64,000 nucleotides of DNA from Pseudoalteromonas arctica A 37-1-2 (GCF_000238395.3 NZ_CP011026.1:1-64000); one strand, 5' to 3'; counted from the first letter of the stretch, positions 1-9,070 are shown. Notes: generated by a model not told the origin, from the letters alone. A program made the numbers and translations.

Positions 1-8
1 TATTTAAC

Positions 9-51
9 CACCTTTAAACTTCTTTATTTATACTAAGCAATATTAAAGGTG
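9..51. repeat. Inverted repeat upstream of parA
   Basis: Two perfect 9-bp arms, CACCTTTAA at 9-17 and TTAAAGGTG at 43-51, lie upstream of the parA promoter. They could be an operator or part of an origin-proximal structure. No function can be assigned; only the symmetry is seen. Confidence 0.35.
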
Positions 52-105
52 TAAAAATATTTTTAGATGTCTTGTTTTTAAAATGCATGTCGTCTTAAAT
101 AGTTG

Positions 106-134
106 TTTACAGCTATTTGAATGGACATTATACT
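106..134 (+). promoter_or_regulatory. parA promoter (sigma-70 type)
   Basis: A -35 box TTTACA (106-111) and a -10 box TATACT (129-134) are separated by exactly 17 bp, about 20 bp before the parA ribosome-binding site. The -35 box is part of TTTACAG, which equals one half of the palindrome found ten times in this window, so ParB or ParA could autoregulate here. The promoter is read directly; autoregulation is inference. Confidence 0.65.
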
Positions 135-160
135 AACTGCCTAACTTTGAGGAAGAAAGT

Positions 161-1399
161 ATGTCTATCAACAATAACGCATTAAGTACCTATCGGCTTT
201 TGAAAGCCACAGCTGAAGTTGCTGAAAAATCATTAGAAGGACGTATTCAGCACTACCGTGCCCATCTTAAATCAGAAGAAAAAGAATTAAGAACGTATAC
301 GCAAAAAGCAGCTGCTGATTTATTAGGTTGTAATAATCGTACTTTAAAAAGACGTCATGATAATGGCGACTTCGATGATTTAAACATAAAACGCGGTGCT
401 AACGGTCACTATGCTTACACATTAGTAAATATTTTTGCTATGGCCGATATTATGGACATTAAACCAGACCATCGTACTGGTGATGACAAACTGCAAGTTA
501 TTGTAATTAATTCTCTCAAAGGCGGCTGCGGTAAAACTACCAGTATGGTTAATATAGCGGCAGCGCTTGCAACTACAAATATTAAACGTTATCGCATTGG
601 TATTATAGATTTAGACCCACAAGGCTCTTCTTCAAGCTTTTTTCCTTCAAGTGAGCACGATCCGATTACTGTTGGTGATTTAATGCGTGATTGCATAGAT
701 TTAGACGAGGGTGAAACATGGCCTGAATTTGTGTCTAACTCATTTTTACCAACGCATATCCCAAATATTCGTGTATTACCATCGGGTATGGATGACTTTT
801 ACTTTGAGCATGAAACGGCAACATTGCTCAAAGATACCTCAAATTATGAGCAAACTCGCCATTACCACAAGTTACTTGAGAAAGTAATTGATCCGGTTAA
901 AGACGAGTTTGATATTATTTTAATTGATACAGCACCTACCCTTAACTTTATGTTTTATAATGCATTAATGGCCTCTACTGCGATGCTTATTCCTGTTCAT
1001 CCGGAAGCTGTAGATTTTGATGCTAATAACAAATATTTAAAACGACTAGGTGAGATTTACCATACAGTTGCAGCACTTGGCCATGAGGGCTGGGACTTTA
1101 TGCAATTTTTAGTGACCAACTATGTGAAAGGTAATCACTCACAGCGCGATATCGTTAAAGATGTTCGTAGTGCATTTGGTCGCCAAGTAATGAGCTACCC
1201 AATCAATCACAGCTCCGCGATTACCGCTAGTTCATCGTCTTTCAACACTATTTTTGATCAAAAAGCATCAGACAGCTTAGCAAGTCGTGAGTCATTAATG
1301 CGCGCTCAAGAAAATATTAAAGATGTGGTCGATGAGCTAGAAATGCTTATTCGTTCAAATTGGCAGTCAACTCAATCAACACTCAATACCCCTAAGTAA
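161..1399 (+). CDS. parA: ParA-family partition ATPase (type Ia, N-terminal HTH)
   Basis: Partition ATPase that segregates the replicon with ParB and a centromere site. At 412 residues it is the long plasmid/chromid form. A MerR-like helix-turn-helix lies around residues 45-66 (TQKAAADLLGCNNRTLKRR), as in P1-type ParA proteins that repress their own operon. The deviant Walker A is KGGCGKTT at about 120-127, motif A' is DLDPQG at about 150-155, and the Walker B-like strand is FDIILIDTAP at about 245-255. A GGAAG ribosome-binding site sits about 8 nt before ATG 161, and a clear sigma-70 promoter lies upstream. parB follows 15 nt downstream, so the pair is an operon. Its presence at the left edge of the window suggests an origin-proximal region of a secondary chromosome. 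Confidence 0.93.
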   Translation: MSINNNALSTYRLLKATAEVAEKSLEGRIQHYRAHLKSEEKELRTYTQKAAADLLGCNNRTLKRRHDNGDFDDLNIKRGANGHYAYTLVNIFAMADIMDIKPDHRTGDDKLQVIVINSLKGGCGKTTSMVNIAAALATTNIKRYRIGIIDLDPQGSSSSFFPSSEHDPITVGDLMRDCIDLDEGETWPEFVSNSFLPTHIPNIRVLPSGMDDFYFEHETATLLKDTSNYEQTRHYHKLLEKVIDPVKDEFDIILIDTAPTLNFMFYNALMASTAMLIPVHPEAVDFDANNKYLKRLGEIYHTVAALGHEGWDFMQFLVTNYVKGNHSQRDIVKDVRSAFGRQVMSYPINHSSAITASSSSFNTIFDQKASDSLASRESLMRAQENIKDVVDELEMLIRSNWQSTQSTLNTPK

Positions 1400-1414
1400 G
1401 GATGTTAAATAAAA

Positions 1415-2377
1415 ATGGCTAAAAAACGTAAAAATGACACCCGCTTAGATCCATTTGCAACTGCTGTAGGCAGCAGTAGTCTTGATGCATTACTAGAACA
1501 AGCGAATGCTGGCGATGTAATTAGAATGCCTGCACCGAGTGACCCTGCTCGTCAAATTACGCTTGTTTGTAAAGTGATCGCACATGCTGATATTGAATCT
1601 ACCACTGGTGTATATGGCAAAAATCGTCGTGTACAAGCACTTCTAAACGAAAAGTCAGTATCAGACATTCTTCCTGCAATTCGTGAGGATGGCCGAAATC
1701 AACATCCTGCCCTACTTTGGGATCAAGGTGACAAAAGTTTGGTTCTGGCAGGTTCACGTCGTCGTATGGCCTGTATTTTAGGTAACGCAGATTATTTAGT
1801 ACTTAGTTCAAGCGATTTTACTGATCAAGATGCAAAAATTTTAGCGGTATCTTCAGATCAATACATTGCTCCGAGTTTATGGGAGCTTGGCCAAGCATAC
1901 CAACAAACTAAAAATGAACTTATTGAGCAAGGTAAAAAAGGATCTTATAGAGAGATTGCCGCGATAGAAGGTGTATCGCATACTGCAATTGCAGATGCAA
2001 TTAAAGCTTATGAGCAAATTCCTGCTGATGTCATTGCACTTTACCCGACTGCTAATCACGTAGGTCGCGAAGTCGCTAAAAAGCTTGTTAGCGCAAAGGA
2101 GCGAGACGAAGAGGCGTTTAATCAACTTGTTAGTGCCCTTGCTAGTGATGAAGAGTTAAATGCGATTACAAGCGACGACAAGCGTGCAATGGCGATCACT
2201 AAATGCCTAACTTCAGAGCCACAAGTAGCTGTTAAGCGCGAAGCTGTACTAGAAAATAACTTCATATCGGTACAACGCAATTTAAAAAGCGGTGATGTCT
2301 CTATCAAAATTGATAATAAAGTAATGACAGACAAGCGCTTAGAGCAATTAACTAAGTTATTAAGTGCCTTTAATTAG
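1415..2377 (+). CDS. parB: ParB/RepB family centromere-binding protein
   Basis: Partner of the upstream ParA; expected to bind the replicon's parS sites. The 320-residue protein has the ParB N-terminal nuclease/CTPase-like region with the LAGSRRRMA segment around residues 112-120 (equivalent to the GERR region), followed by an HTH segment SYREIAAIEGVSHTAIADAIKAY around residues 177-200. The C-terminal part probably dimerises. It starts 15 nt after parA with a modest AAGGA signal. The first copies of the dispersed TTAGT(T/A)AAA repeat begin immediately after its stop codon, which is where plasmid centromeres often lie. Family assignment is firm; which of the repeats it binds is not known. Confidence 0.9.
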   Translation: MAKKRKNDTRLDPFATAVGSSSLDALLEQANAGDVIRMPAPSDPARQITLVCKVIAHADIESTTGVYGKNRRVQALLNEKSVSDILPAIREDGRNQHPALLWDQGDKSLVLAGSRRRMACILGNADYLVLSSSDFTDQDAKILAVSSDQYIAPSLWELGQAYQQTKNELIEQGKKGSYREIAAIEGVSHTAIADAIKAYEQIPADVIALYPTANHVGREVAKKLVSAKERDEEAFNQLVSALASDEELNAITSDDKRAMAITKCLTSEPQVAVKREAVLENNFISVQRNLKSGDVSIKIDNKVMTDKRLEQLTKLLSAFN

Positions 2378-2698
2378 TTAGTTAAATAATGATCTGTCAG
2401 GCATATTTACTTAGTTAAATAGTGATCTGGCAGATTGTTTTGTTAGTAAAAATCTGATCTTTACTAGCCTATTTCCTCTTCAAATAATCATATTCCTTCT
2501 TCAAGATCACTTTTTTACTAACTAATCTCCTCTTTTTAGCTACATTCCTTCATTTATTATTATTGTTAGTAAAATCGTGATCTGTAATGCTTACTTTTAT
2601 GTTTCTAACTATATGTAACTTCTACCATTGCAGTTGTTTTAAATATTATTTTGTAAAATTGGATGCTTATTTTTACTTACAAACCGATTTTTTACTAA
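2378..2698. repeat. Cluster of six TTAGTAAAA-led motifs after parB
   Basis: The 426-bp gap between parB and the helicase gene holds six copies of a ~19-bp motif. Five are GATC-class: 2378-2396, 2411-2429, 2443-2460 and 2566-2584 on the + strand, 2503-2521 on the - strand. One is CGGTTT-class, 2681-2698 (- strand). The best consensus is TTAGTAAAATCGTGATCTG; early copies read TTAGTTAAATARTGATCTG. The position and spacing resemble iterons or a plasmid centromere. The rest of the gap is AT-rich with no gene. Confidence 0.75.
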
Positions 2699-2803
2699 GT
2701 TATCAGCTCCAACCAGTTTATATCTTGTTAATAGTGCTTTAGCTCAGAGCACATAAGGCATATACTGGCAGGATTATTTTTAAAATTTAATGCTTAGAGT
2801 GAC

Positions 2804-5800
2804 ATGTCTGCTAACTTATCAAAAAATGATTTAATGGCTATTTTTGAAGAAATTAAAAATGAGCAGGCTACCCAGTTTCCTCTGTCTGAACGCTTTATTA
2901 AAAAACTTTTCCGTGAAAATGTTTTAGATAAAGGCAAAGAATATTACAAGAAAGGTCAAATTACTTGGCTAGAACACACCCCTAATTTTTCTGTAGTCGA
3001 CTCTACTGTACAAGTGGATAATGGATCATCGTTTAATCAACGTATTGAGATCAGTAAAGTACCAACTGGTTATTCTGTTGATACGCATTGTACGTGTAAT
3101 GCAAAAACTAAATGCCGACACTTAGCTGCTATTTTATTTAAGCTCAAAATAGAGCACTCTGGTGAATATGGCGAAGATTACTTTATTAATGACTGGTTTA
3201 GCGAATTAAGCGCACTTAAAAGTGGTGATCAAAATACGCCATCGCAAGTATTATTATTTGTATTAGATATTGAAAATAACAAAGTATTCTTAACACCTAA
3301 AATAGCGAATGTTGAGACTAAAAAGAATTACACGCTAGGTCGAAACCTGACCGAGCAGCAGTTAAATAGTTTTGTAACGCCGAGTGACTTACTCGAAAGT
3401 GATTTTAGATTATTTAGTTGGATACGCTCACAAAATGCAGTTGGGAGTATTGAGCTAAAAGGCCAGTGGGGTTTTAGTGCCTTACAACAGTTGATAGCTA
3501 CAGAACGCCTGTTTTTCCAGCGTTCTCGAGTACCAATTAAAGCGCAATCTGGCCAAGCATTAAGTTTTAGTTGGGAGCAAGATAAAGATCTCTCACAATT
3601 AGTTATTAAGCTTGAGCAAACACAAAACTGGGCTTTATTAAAAACAACACCACCTACTTACCTCGATTTAGATCATTTAAAAGCGGGCCGTCTTCGCACC
3701 CCATTGAGTGCAGACGAAATAGCACATTTACAAACTATGCCTGCTTTGCATGACGCTAATTTTGATAGAATATACAAGCAGCTTGCCGATAACTTTGGTG
3801 CAGGTGTAATACCCCACCCTACTAATTTACAGCCAACATTGCCTAAAATCTCTAGTAATGCTGTTTTAAAAGTAACTATGGGCGATCAAGGTTTATCTCT
3901 TTCGTTGTTATTTAAGTATAAAAATAAAAACTATTTAGCAGGTGCTGCACCTGCAAGTACGATTAATAGTGCATTTGAAAATACTGTAACTAACGAGCTA
4001 ATTAACTTAGGATTTGAATTTTGTAAAGGGGGTTTACAAAGTGAACTGGTATTTACAAAGCAGTCTTCAATCCATTTGCATTGGCTAATATACGAAGTAT
4101 TCCCTGGCTTTAAGCAACGCGGTTGGCAAGTAAGTGTAAGTAAAGTAACGAGTCCTAATCCGCAGTGTGAAGTTAGTTTACATGTACACCGCGCAGCAGG
4201 GCATCAAATGCACTGCAAAGTATTGCTATGTGATGCTAAGGCATCGCTGTTGTTTACTAATACTGACCCGCTATATCAGTCATTAAATCGCCAAAGTGAA
4301 CTATTTTACTACTATCCGCTTGGTCGTGAATTTGGGGTTATCAATAAGTCAGCAATTAACTTATTAAATGAATTTAAAGAGCGTTTTGAATTTGTAAAAA
4401 CACGAGACGAATTTAATATTCCGCTTTCGTATTTACCTGAATTAGTAAAGCACACTGCTATAAACGTAGAGCTTCACGACGACTCATTAGAGCTATACTT
4501 ACAAGAGCTAAATAGTCCCGATAAAGCAATTACTAAGGTTTCATTACATGGCTTAAATGACTCAGTAACACTTCGTGAGTACCAACAGCAAGGTGTTGAC
4601 TGGCTTAGCTTTTTAAAACGTCACCAATTAGGTGGTATTTTAGCTGATGACATGGGCCTGGGTAAAACCTTGCAAGTTATTGCATTTTTAGCCAGTACAT
4701 TTAACCGCCCGCAAGCGGGCCCTACACTTATAGTGTGTCCAACTAGTTTGGTGAGTAACTGGAAAAACGAAATTATTAAGTTTGCTAAAAGCTTAAAAGT
4801 CACCACTATTTTTGGTTCAAATCGTAACGATCCTTTACAGCACTTAGCGCAAGCGCAGTGTATACTTACTACATATCCACTTTTAAAGCGTGATATTGCA
4901 TATTATTCGCCATTATATTTTGAAAATATAATCCTCGACGAAGCACAATACATTAAAAACGATACCGCACAGGTTTCGCGATTAGTTAAACGCTTAAATG
5001 CCGACTTTAAACTTTGTTTAAGTGGTACTCCAATCGAGAATAATTTACTTGAGCTTAAATCGTTACTCGATTTTGCTATGCCATCGTTACTTGGGTCTCA
5101 AGCCCACTTTAAGCAGCACTTTCAAACGCCTATTGAGCGTGAAGCTGATATGGAGAGAGCTGAGCAGTTAAAAGCGTTAATTATGCCTTTTATAATGCGC
5201 CGCACTAAAGCACAAGTAGCGCAAGAGCTGCCTGAAAAAACAGAGCTAACTAAAGAGTTTGAGTTTGAGCCTAAGCAAAAAGAAATGTATCAAGGTATTA
5301 CACGTTCATTAGAAGAGAAGCTAATAGACTTATTTGCCGAACAAGGCGCACAAAAAAGTAAACTTGCATTTTTAGAGGCACTTTTAAAGTTAAGGCAAAT
5401 TTGTTGCCACCCTAAATTAATAGATCCAGACACTCAAGCAGGCTCTGCTAAGCTTGAATGGTTAACAACACACTTACCGCTTATGTTAAGTCTCGGTCGT
5501 AAAATTATTATATTTAGTCAGTTCACATCGGCACTTGATTTAATAGCCCAACGCCTCGAAGAAATAAACATTAACTTTAGTATGCTTACGGGCCAAACGC
5601 GCCACCGAGATAAAGTAATCGACGAGTTTACCAGTGGTAAAACATCAGTGTTTTTAATTAGCTTAAAAGCTGGCGGTACAGGCCTTAACCTTACACAAGC
5701 CGATACAGTTATTCACTTTGATCCATGGTGGAACCCTGCTGTAGAAAAACAAGCGACTGATAGAGCTTACCGTATTGGCCAAACTAACCCTGTATTTGTG

Positions 5801-5950
5801 TATAAGCTCATAATGAGTAATTCAATAGAGCAAAAAGTATTTAAAATGCAACAAGACAAACAAGCCCTTGTAGATGCGTTATTTACTGATAAATCAATGA
5901 GCTTTACAAAGTTTGATGAACAACAAATGTTATCGCTAATTAAAAACTAA
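2804..5950 (+). CDS. SNF2-family DEAD/DEAH helicase with SWIM zinc finger
   Basis: Swi2/Snf2 ATPase predicted to translocate on double-stranded DNA and remodel bound proteins. It is 1048 residues long. A SWIM zinc finger lies near the N terminus (C96-x-C98 ... C104-x-H106, CTCNAKTKCRH). The central region is SNF2-associated and of unknown fold. The ATPase core starts near residue 595, with Walker A DDMGLGKT at about 614-621, a DEAQ box at about 711, and motif III SGTPIEN. The C-terminal helicase lobe has GGTGLNL and the ATDRAYRIGQ motif VI around residue 980. This is the bacterial RapA/HepA-like SNF2 plus SWIM arrangement. The ATG at 2804 has only a weak GAG signal. A perfect TGTAAA-GGGGG-TTTACA palindrome sits inside the gene at 4021-4039. 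The physiological target is unknown. Confidence 0.88.
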   Translation: MSANLSKNDLMAIFEEIKNEQATQFPLSERFIKKLFRENVLDKGKEYYKKGQITWLEHTPNFSVVDSTVQVDNGSSFNQRIEISKVPTGYSVDTHCTCNAKTKCRHLAAILFKLKIEHSGEYGEDYFINDWFSELSALKSGDQNTPSQVLLFVLDIENNKVFLTPKIANVETKKNYTLGRNLTEQQLNSFVTPSDLLESDFRLFSWIRSQNAVGSIELKGQWGFSALQQLIATERLFFQRSRVPIKAQSGQALSFSWEQDKDLSQLVIKLEQTQNWALLKTTPPTYLDLDHLKAGRLRTPLSADEIAHLQTMPALHDANFDRIYKQLADNFGAGVIPHPTNLQPTLPKISSNAVLKVTMGDQGLSLSLLFKYKNKNYLAGAAPASTINSAFENTVTNELINLGFEFCKGGLQSELVFTKQSSIHLHWLIYEVFPGFKQRGWQVSVSKVTSPNPQCEVSLHVHRAAGHQMHCKVLLCDAKASLLFTNTDPLYQSLNRQSELFYYYPLGREFGVINKSAINLLNEFKERFEFVKTRDEFNIPLSYLPELVKHTAINVELHDDSLELYLQELNSPDKAITKVSLHGLNDSVTLREYQQQGVDWLSFLKRHQLGGILADDMGLGKTLQVIAFLASTFNRPQAGPTLIVCPTSLVSNWKNEIIKFAKSLKVTTIFGSNRNDPLQHLAQAQCILTTYPLLKRDIAYYSPLYFENIILDEAQYIKNDTAQVSRLVKRLNADFKLCLSGTPIENNLLELKSLLDFAMPSLLGSQAHFKQHFQTPIEREADMERAEQLKALIMPFIMRRTKAQVAQELPEKTELTKEFEFEPKQKEMYQGITRSLEEKLIDLFAEQGAQKSKLAFLEALLKLRQICCHPKLIDPDTQAGSAKLEWLTTHLPLMLSLGRKIIIFSQFTSALDLIAQRLEEININFSMLTGQTRHRDKVIDEFTSGKTSVFLISLKAGGTGLNLTQADTVIHFDPWWNPAVEKQATDRAYRIGQTNPVFVYKLIMSNSIEQKVFKMQQDKQALVDALFTDKSMSFTKFDEQQMLSLIKN
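4021..4039 (-). repeat. Dispersed palindrome TGTAAA-N5-TTTACA (copy 1)
   Basis: TTGTAAAGGGGGTTTACAA lies within the SNF2 gene, where it encodes the CKGG stretch. The G5 spacer is on the + strand. The arms are perfect over 7 bp. It is one of ten copies in the window and a candidate ParB-binding (parS-like) site. Confidence 0.7.
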
Positions 5951-6012
5951 ATTGATTTAAAAAGTTTTGATCTTTTTATGAACTTAATTAAAAAGCGGAC
6001 GTCTACTATTAT

Positions 6013-6115
6013 GCTTGTTGGTTAATTGCAGTTAGCACAAGCATCATGTTGATTCCCCATTTAGTTACTAATTTTAGTAATGATTAAGCCAGCCCATTTT
6101 GAGTTGGCTTTTTTT
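6013..6115 (+). ncRNA. Small RNA, tandem array unit 1
   Basis: Predicted ~103-nt RNA. The promoter matches the sigma-E pattern: GAACTT at 5980-5985, a 15-nt spacer, then GTCTAC at 6001-6006, with the predicted start 7 nt later. A 5' hairpin follows (CTTGT..GTTAA / TTAGC..ACAAG), then a single-stranded TTGATTCCCC, a TTACTAA/TTAGTAA hairpin, and a terminator stem GCCAGCCCA/TGAGTTGGC with seven T. There is no open reading frame. It is the first of five tandem units spaced 188-191 bp (the last is more distant). Inferred to act like the sigma-E-dependent regulators of outer-membrane mRNAs; targets are unknown. Confidence 0.65.
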
Positions 6116-6200
6116 ATGCCTAAAATTTAGCGTTCGGCACTTATTTTAAAAGTTTTTACTTTTTTATGAACTTAATTAAAAAACGGACGTCTACTATTAT

Positions 6201-6306
6201 GCTTGTTGATTAATTGCAGTTAATACAAGTTTTCATGTTGATTCCCCCCATTTAGTTACTAATTTTAGTAATGATTGAGCCAGCCCATTTTGAGTTGGCT
6301 TTTTTT
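6201..6306 (+). ncRNA. Small RNA, tandem array unit 2
   Basis: Second unit, same design: GAACTT at 6168-6173, 15-nt spacer, GTCTAC at 6189-6194. The 5' hairpin inner stem is ATTAA/TTAAT where unit 1 has GTTAA/TTAGC, a compensatory G-C to A-T change that supports pairing in RNA. The C-run is longer (GATTCCCCCC). The terminator is the same as in unit 1. Confidence 0.65.
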
Positions 6307-6391
6307 ATGTCCAAAATTTAGTGTGCAGTACTTATTTTAAAAGTTTTTATTTTTTTATGAACTTAATTAAAAAAGTGGCGTCTATTATTAT

Positions 6392-6497
6392 GCTTGTTGA
6401 TTAATTGCAGTTAATACAAGTTTTCATGTTGATTCCCCCCATTTAGTTACTAATTTTAGTAATGATTGAGCCAGCCCATTTTGAGTTGGCTTTTTTT
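6392..6497 (+). ncRNA. Small RNA, tandem array unit 3
   Basis: Third unit, nearly identical to unit 2 over the RNA. Promoter: GAACTT at 6359-6364, 15-nt spacer, GTCTAT at 6380-6385. It keeps the six-C single-stranded run, the TTACTAA/TTAGTAA hairpin and the GCCAGCCCA/TGAGTTGGC terminator followed by seven T. Confidence 0.65.
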
Positions 6498-6582
6498 ATG
6501 TCCAAAATTTAGCATTCAATTTTTATTTTAAAAGTTTTGATCTTTTTATGAACTTAATTCAAAGAGCGGCGTCTACTATTAT

Positions 6583-6688
6583 GCTTGTTGATTAATTGCA
6601 GTTAATACAGGTTTTATGTTGATTTCCCCCTATTTGATTACTAATTTTAGTAATGATTAAGCCAGTTCATTTTGAACTGGCTTTTTTT
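6583..6688 (+). ncRNA. Small RNA, tandem array unit 4
   Basis: Fourth unit. Promoter: GAACTT at 6550-6555, 15-nt spacer, GTCTAC at 6571-6576. The terminator stem is GCCAGTTCA/TGAACTGGC, fully paired, where units 1-3 have a C-A mismatch and a G-U pair; sequence changes while pairing is kept. The C-run reads GATTTCCCCCTATT. Confidence 0.63.
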
Positions 6689-6788
6689 ATGCCTATAATT
6701 TGATTTGTTTAAATCAACCCGAATAAAAATAAATGATCTTTCGTAAATTAATTTGAATTAATTATTTTGTTTTCCGGTCTACTCTAAT

Positions 6789-6935
6789 GCCTGTTGTTAT
6801 ATAGCCTCACCCAGTAATATTAGTTATTTTGGTGATTATGTATTTAAGTTGCAGCTTACTCGGGCACATGTTGATTTTCCCTTTGATTACTTAATTTAGT
6901 AATACTTGACCAGCTTATTTTGAGCTGGTTTTTTT
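6789..6935 (+). ncRNA. Small RNA, tandem array unit 5 (diverged)
   Basis: Fifth, diverged and longer unit. The promoter is weaker (GAATTA at 6755-6760, 16-nt spacer, GTCTAC at 6777-6782). An internal expansion of ~40 nt precedes the recognisable half: TGTTGATTTTCCC, the ATTACT/AGTAAT hairpin, and terminator ACCAGCTTA/TGAGCTGGT with seven T. It may be an older copy or one with a different target. Confidence 0.5.
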
Positions 6936-7019
6936 ATGTCTGTAATTTCTTTGCTCCCCTACTTCTATTGCTTGTTATTGGTTATGATGGCATGTCTCTA
7001 AATTTTATAAGTTTATTTT

Positions 7020-8486
7020 ATGCTCACTCAAGTACTCACTAATATTGATTGGCTAAGCGCCGGTGCTGGTGTTGCGTTAGGCGTTGTATTTTACGGCGTT
7101 GTATCAACACAGCTTCGCAAAAAGCTACATCTACAAATAAGCGAACAGCAGCAACAGCTTTCCCTATTACAAAATCAATTTGATAATAAAGAGCTGCAAT
7201 ATAGTGCCTTGCAAGAAGATCACGAACTGCTAGAACATACTCACCAAGAACAGCGCGATGAAGCCCAGCATTTTAAAACGCGTTTTAGCGAACAAGAAAA
7301 ACAAAGCATTCAATACAATCACTTTTGGCGTAAAGCCGAAGGCGAGCTTGCAGCGCTTCGTGAGCAATATAATCAACGCGATGTTGAATATAATAATATG
7401 CGCACCACCCTCGAGCAAAAACAACAAAGCTTTACCGAGCAACTCGCGCAAATTGAGCAAAGTAAAAATATGCTCAAAAAAGAATTTGAAAACCTAGCCA
7501 ATAAGATTCTAGAAGAAAAATCACAAAGCTTTAAAACCTTAAATCAAGAAAGCATTGAACAATTATTAAAACCGGTTCAAGGCGAGCTAAAAGGCTTTAG
7601 AGAAAAAATGGAATCAATACATGTTGAAGACATAAAACAACGAACCGCGCTTAAAACCGAGCTATTGCATTTGCAAGCTAAAAGCCAAGCTATAACAGAT
7701 CAAGCCGACAAGCTCAGCAACGCGTTACAAGGGCAAAAGAAAACCCAAGGTAATTGGGGCGAACTCATGCTCGAAAACGTCTTAGATAGCGCTGGCTTAC
7801 GTGCTGGCGTTGATTATAAGCGCGAAGTGTCGTTTAACACTGAAGATGGCCGCTTACGCCCTGATGTAGTTGTTTACTTACCACAAGGCCGCCACTTAGT
7901 CATTGATGCTAAAACATCATTAAATGCTTATACACGCTATGTGAACGCTGAAAATGAGCTAGATGCTAATCAAGCAATTAAAGAGCATGTAAACGCCGTT
8001 ACAGCACGTATTAATGAGCTTGCGAGTAAATCGTACGACCGTTTACCAGGGCTTAATTCGCCTGAAGTTGTGGTTATGTTTGTACCAATAGAATCAGCTT
8101 TTGTAGAAGCACTTAAATATCAAAGTGATATTTACCAACAAGCAATCGAAAAAAATATACTGGTAGCTACACCTACTACCCTGCTTACTAGTTTAAATAT
8201 TGTTAAACAGCTTTGGCGTTTTGAAGAGCAAACCAAATACTCAAAAGAGCTGGCAAATCGGGCTGAGCGTTTTTATAACAAGCTCAATGGTTTTTTATTA
8301 AGTATGGAAGGCGTAGGTAAGCAGCTTGATAAAGCGAAAGAAAGTTACGACAAAGCGTTCTCGCAATTATACCGCGGTAAAGGTAATTTAATTAAACAAG
8401 CATCAGAGTTTAAAGAGCTTGGTGTATCGGTACAAAAAGAGTTACCTAGTGAGAGCGTTGAACGTGCGCAGCTAGAGCTTGATTAG
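7020..8486 (+). CDS. rmuC: DNA recombination protein RmuC
   Basis: RmuC-family protein, thought to limit inversion/recombination at short repeats in E. coli. The 488-residue protein has one N-terminal membrane segment (about residues 15-31, AGAGVALGVVFYGVVS), a long charged coiled coil (about 35-230, many Q/E/K), then the RmuC nuclease-like domain (about 235-450) with the conserved stretches GNWGELMLENVLD, LRPDVVVYLPQGRHLVIDAKTSL and VVMFVPIESAF. Length is normal for the family. The start at 7020 is the only one giving the membrane anchor. It stands alone after the small-RNA array. Confidence 0.93.
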   Translation: MLTQVLTNIDWLSAGAGVALGVVFYGVVSTQLRKKLHLQISEQQQQLSLLQNQFDNKELQYSALQEDHELLEHTHQEQRDEAQHFKTRFSEQEKQSIQYNHFWRKAEGELAALREQYNQRDVEYNNMRTTLEQKQQSFTEQLAQIEQSKNMLKKEFENLANKILEEKSQSFKTLNQESIEQLLKPVQGELKGFREKMESIHVEDIKQRTALKTELLHLQAKSQAITDQADKLSNALQGQKKTQGNWGELMLENVLDSAGLRAGVDYKREVSFNTEDGRLRPDVVVYLPQGRHLVIDAKTSLNAYTRYVNAENELDANQAIKEHVNAVTARINELASKSYDRLPGLNSPEVVVMFVPIESAFVEALKYQSDIYQQAIEKNILVATPTTLLTSLNIVKQLWRFEEQTKYSKELANRAERFYNKLNGFLLSMEGVGKQLDKAKESYDKAFSQLYRGKGNLIKQASEFKELGVSVQKELPSESVERAQLELD

Positions 8487-8547
8487 ATTTATTAAGTGTT
8501 TTCAATTAAGTATGTTAAATAATGTACGTTAGAAACCAGAGGTGTTT

Positions 8548-8718
8548 ATGAATAATAAGATTATAGGTATCGCTTTAATTATGTGGGGATATGACGTTTA
8601 TGATGCGGCGGCTTCGCAGTTAAGCCGCGCATTTAGTGGTGATACACCAATAGAAGCATGGGCGGGTATTATTGGCGGTGCCATCTGTGTGTTAATTGGC
8701 ATTAAAAAGCTTAAGTAA
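8548..8718 (+). CDS. Small membrane protein, DUF3185 type
   Basis: A 56-residue protein starting MNNKIIGIALIMWG and containing SQLSRAFSGDTP and a C-terminal hydrophobic GIIGGAICVLIGIKKLK. This pattern (short N-terminal hydrophobic stretch, QLSRAF motif, glycine-rich second membrane helix) matches the DUF3185 family of tiny inner-membrane proteins. An AGAGGTG ribosome-binding site lies just before ATG 8548. Function is not known. It lies 61 bp after rmuC in the same orientation and may be cotranscribed. Confidence 0.72.
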   Translation: MNNKIIGIALIMWGYDVYDAAASQLSRAFSGDTPIEAWAGIIGGAICVLIGIKKLK

Positions 8719-8740
8719 CATAAATAAAATACAGCTTACT

Positions 8741-9053
8741 GGGGCTTGTTGACCTCTCAGGATAAAATTTGTTCAATCTAGGGGCTATTTAATCGCGGCG
8801 CGAGGTTTGTAATTTAGTGGGCTCGATAACTGCTCCTGCGTTATTCTAATGGCTTACATCCATGTAATAATAAGTAAAAACCGAGCTACAAAGAGTAAAT
8901 TGCCCCTAGGCAGAACCCTTAGGGCAGCACATGTTTGGCATTTATACTACGTTATCGTCTGTTTATGGGGAATAACCACACTACATAGACTCTGCCTTGC
9001 CTAAATACCAAACATACTGCTGCAAATTTAACCTCAAAAGATAAACAGGCCCT
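8741..9053 (-). repeat. MITE-like interspersed repeat, copy 1
   Basis: A ~313-bp non-coding element with degraded terminal inverted repeats (GGGGCTTGTTGACC left; AGGGCCTGTTTATC as read from the right). It is an inverted copy of the element at 38981-39246 and shares blocks such as GGGGAATAACCACACTACAT and CCAAACATACTGCTGCAAAT. An internal inverted repeat (CATGTTTGGCATTTA ... TAAATACCAAACATA) should fold. This copy has ~48 bp extra near 8828-8875. It fills the 8719-9070 gap. Confidence 0.8.
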
Positions 9054-9070
9054 GAATAAGCTGTATTAGT

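Noticed and set aside
5950..6940. Considered the 188-191 bp tandem block as a CRISPR array or satellite repeat.
   Set aside because: Units carry promoters, compensatory stem changes and intrinsic terminators; no spacers of constant length between short identical repeats.
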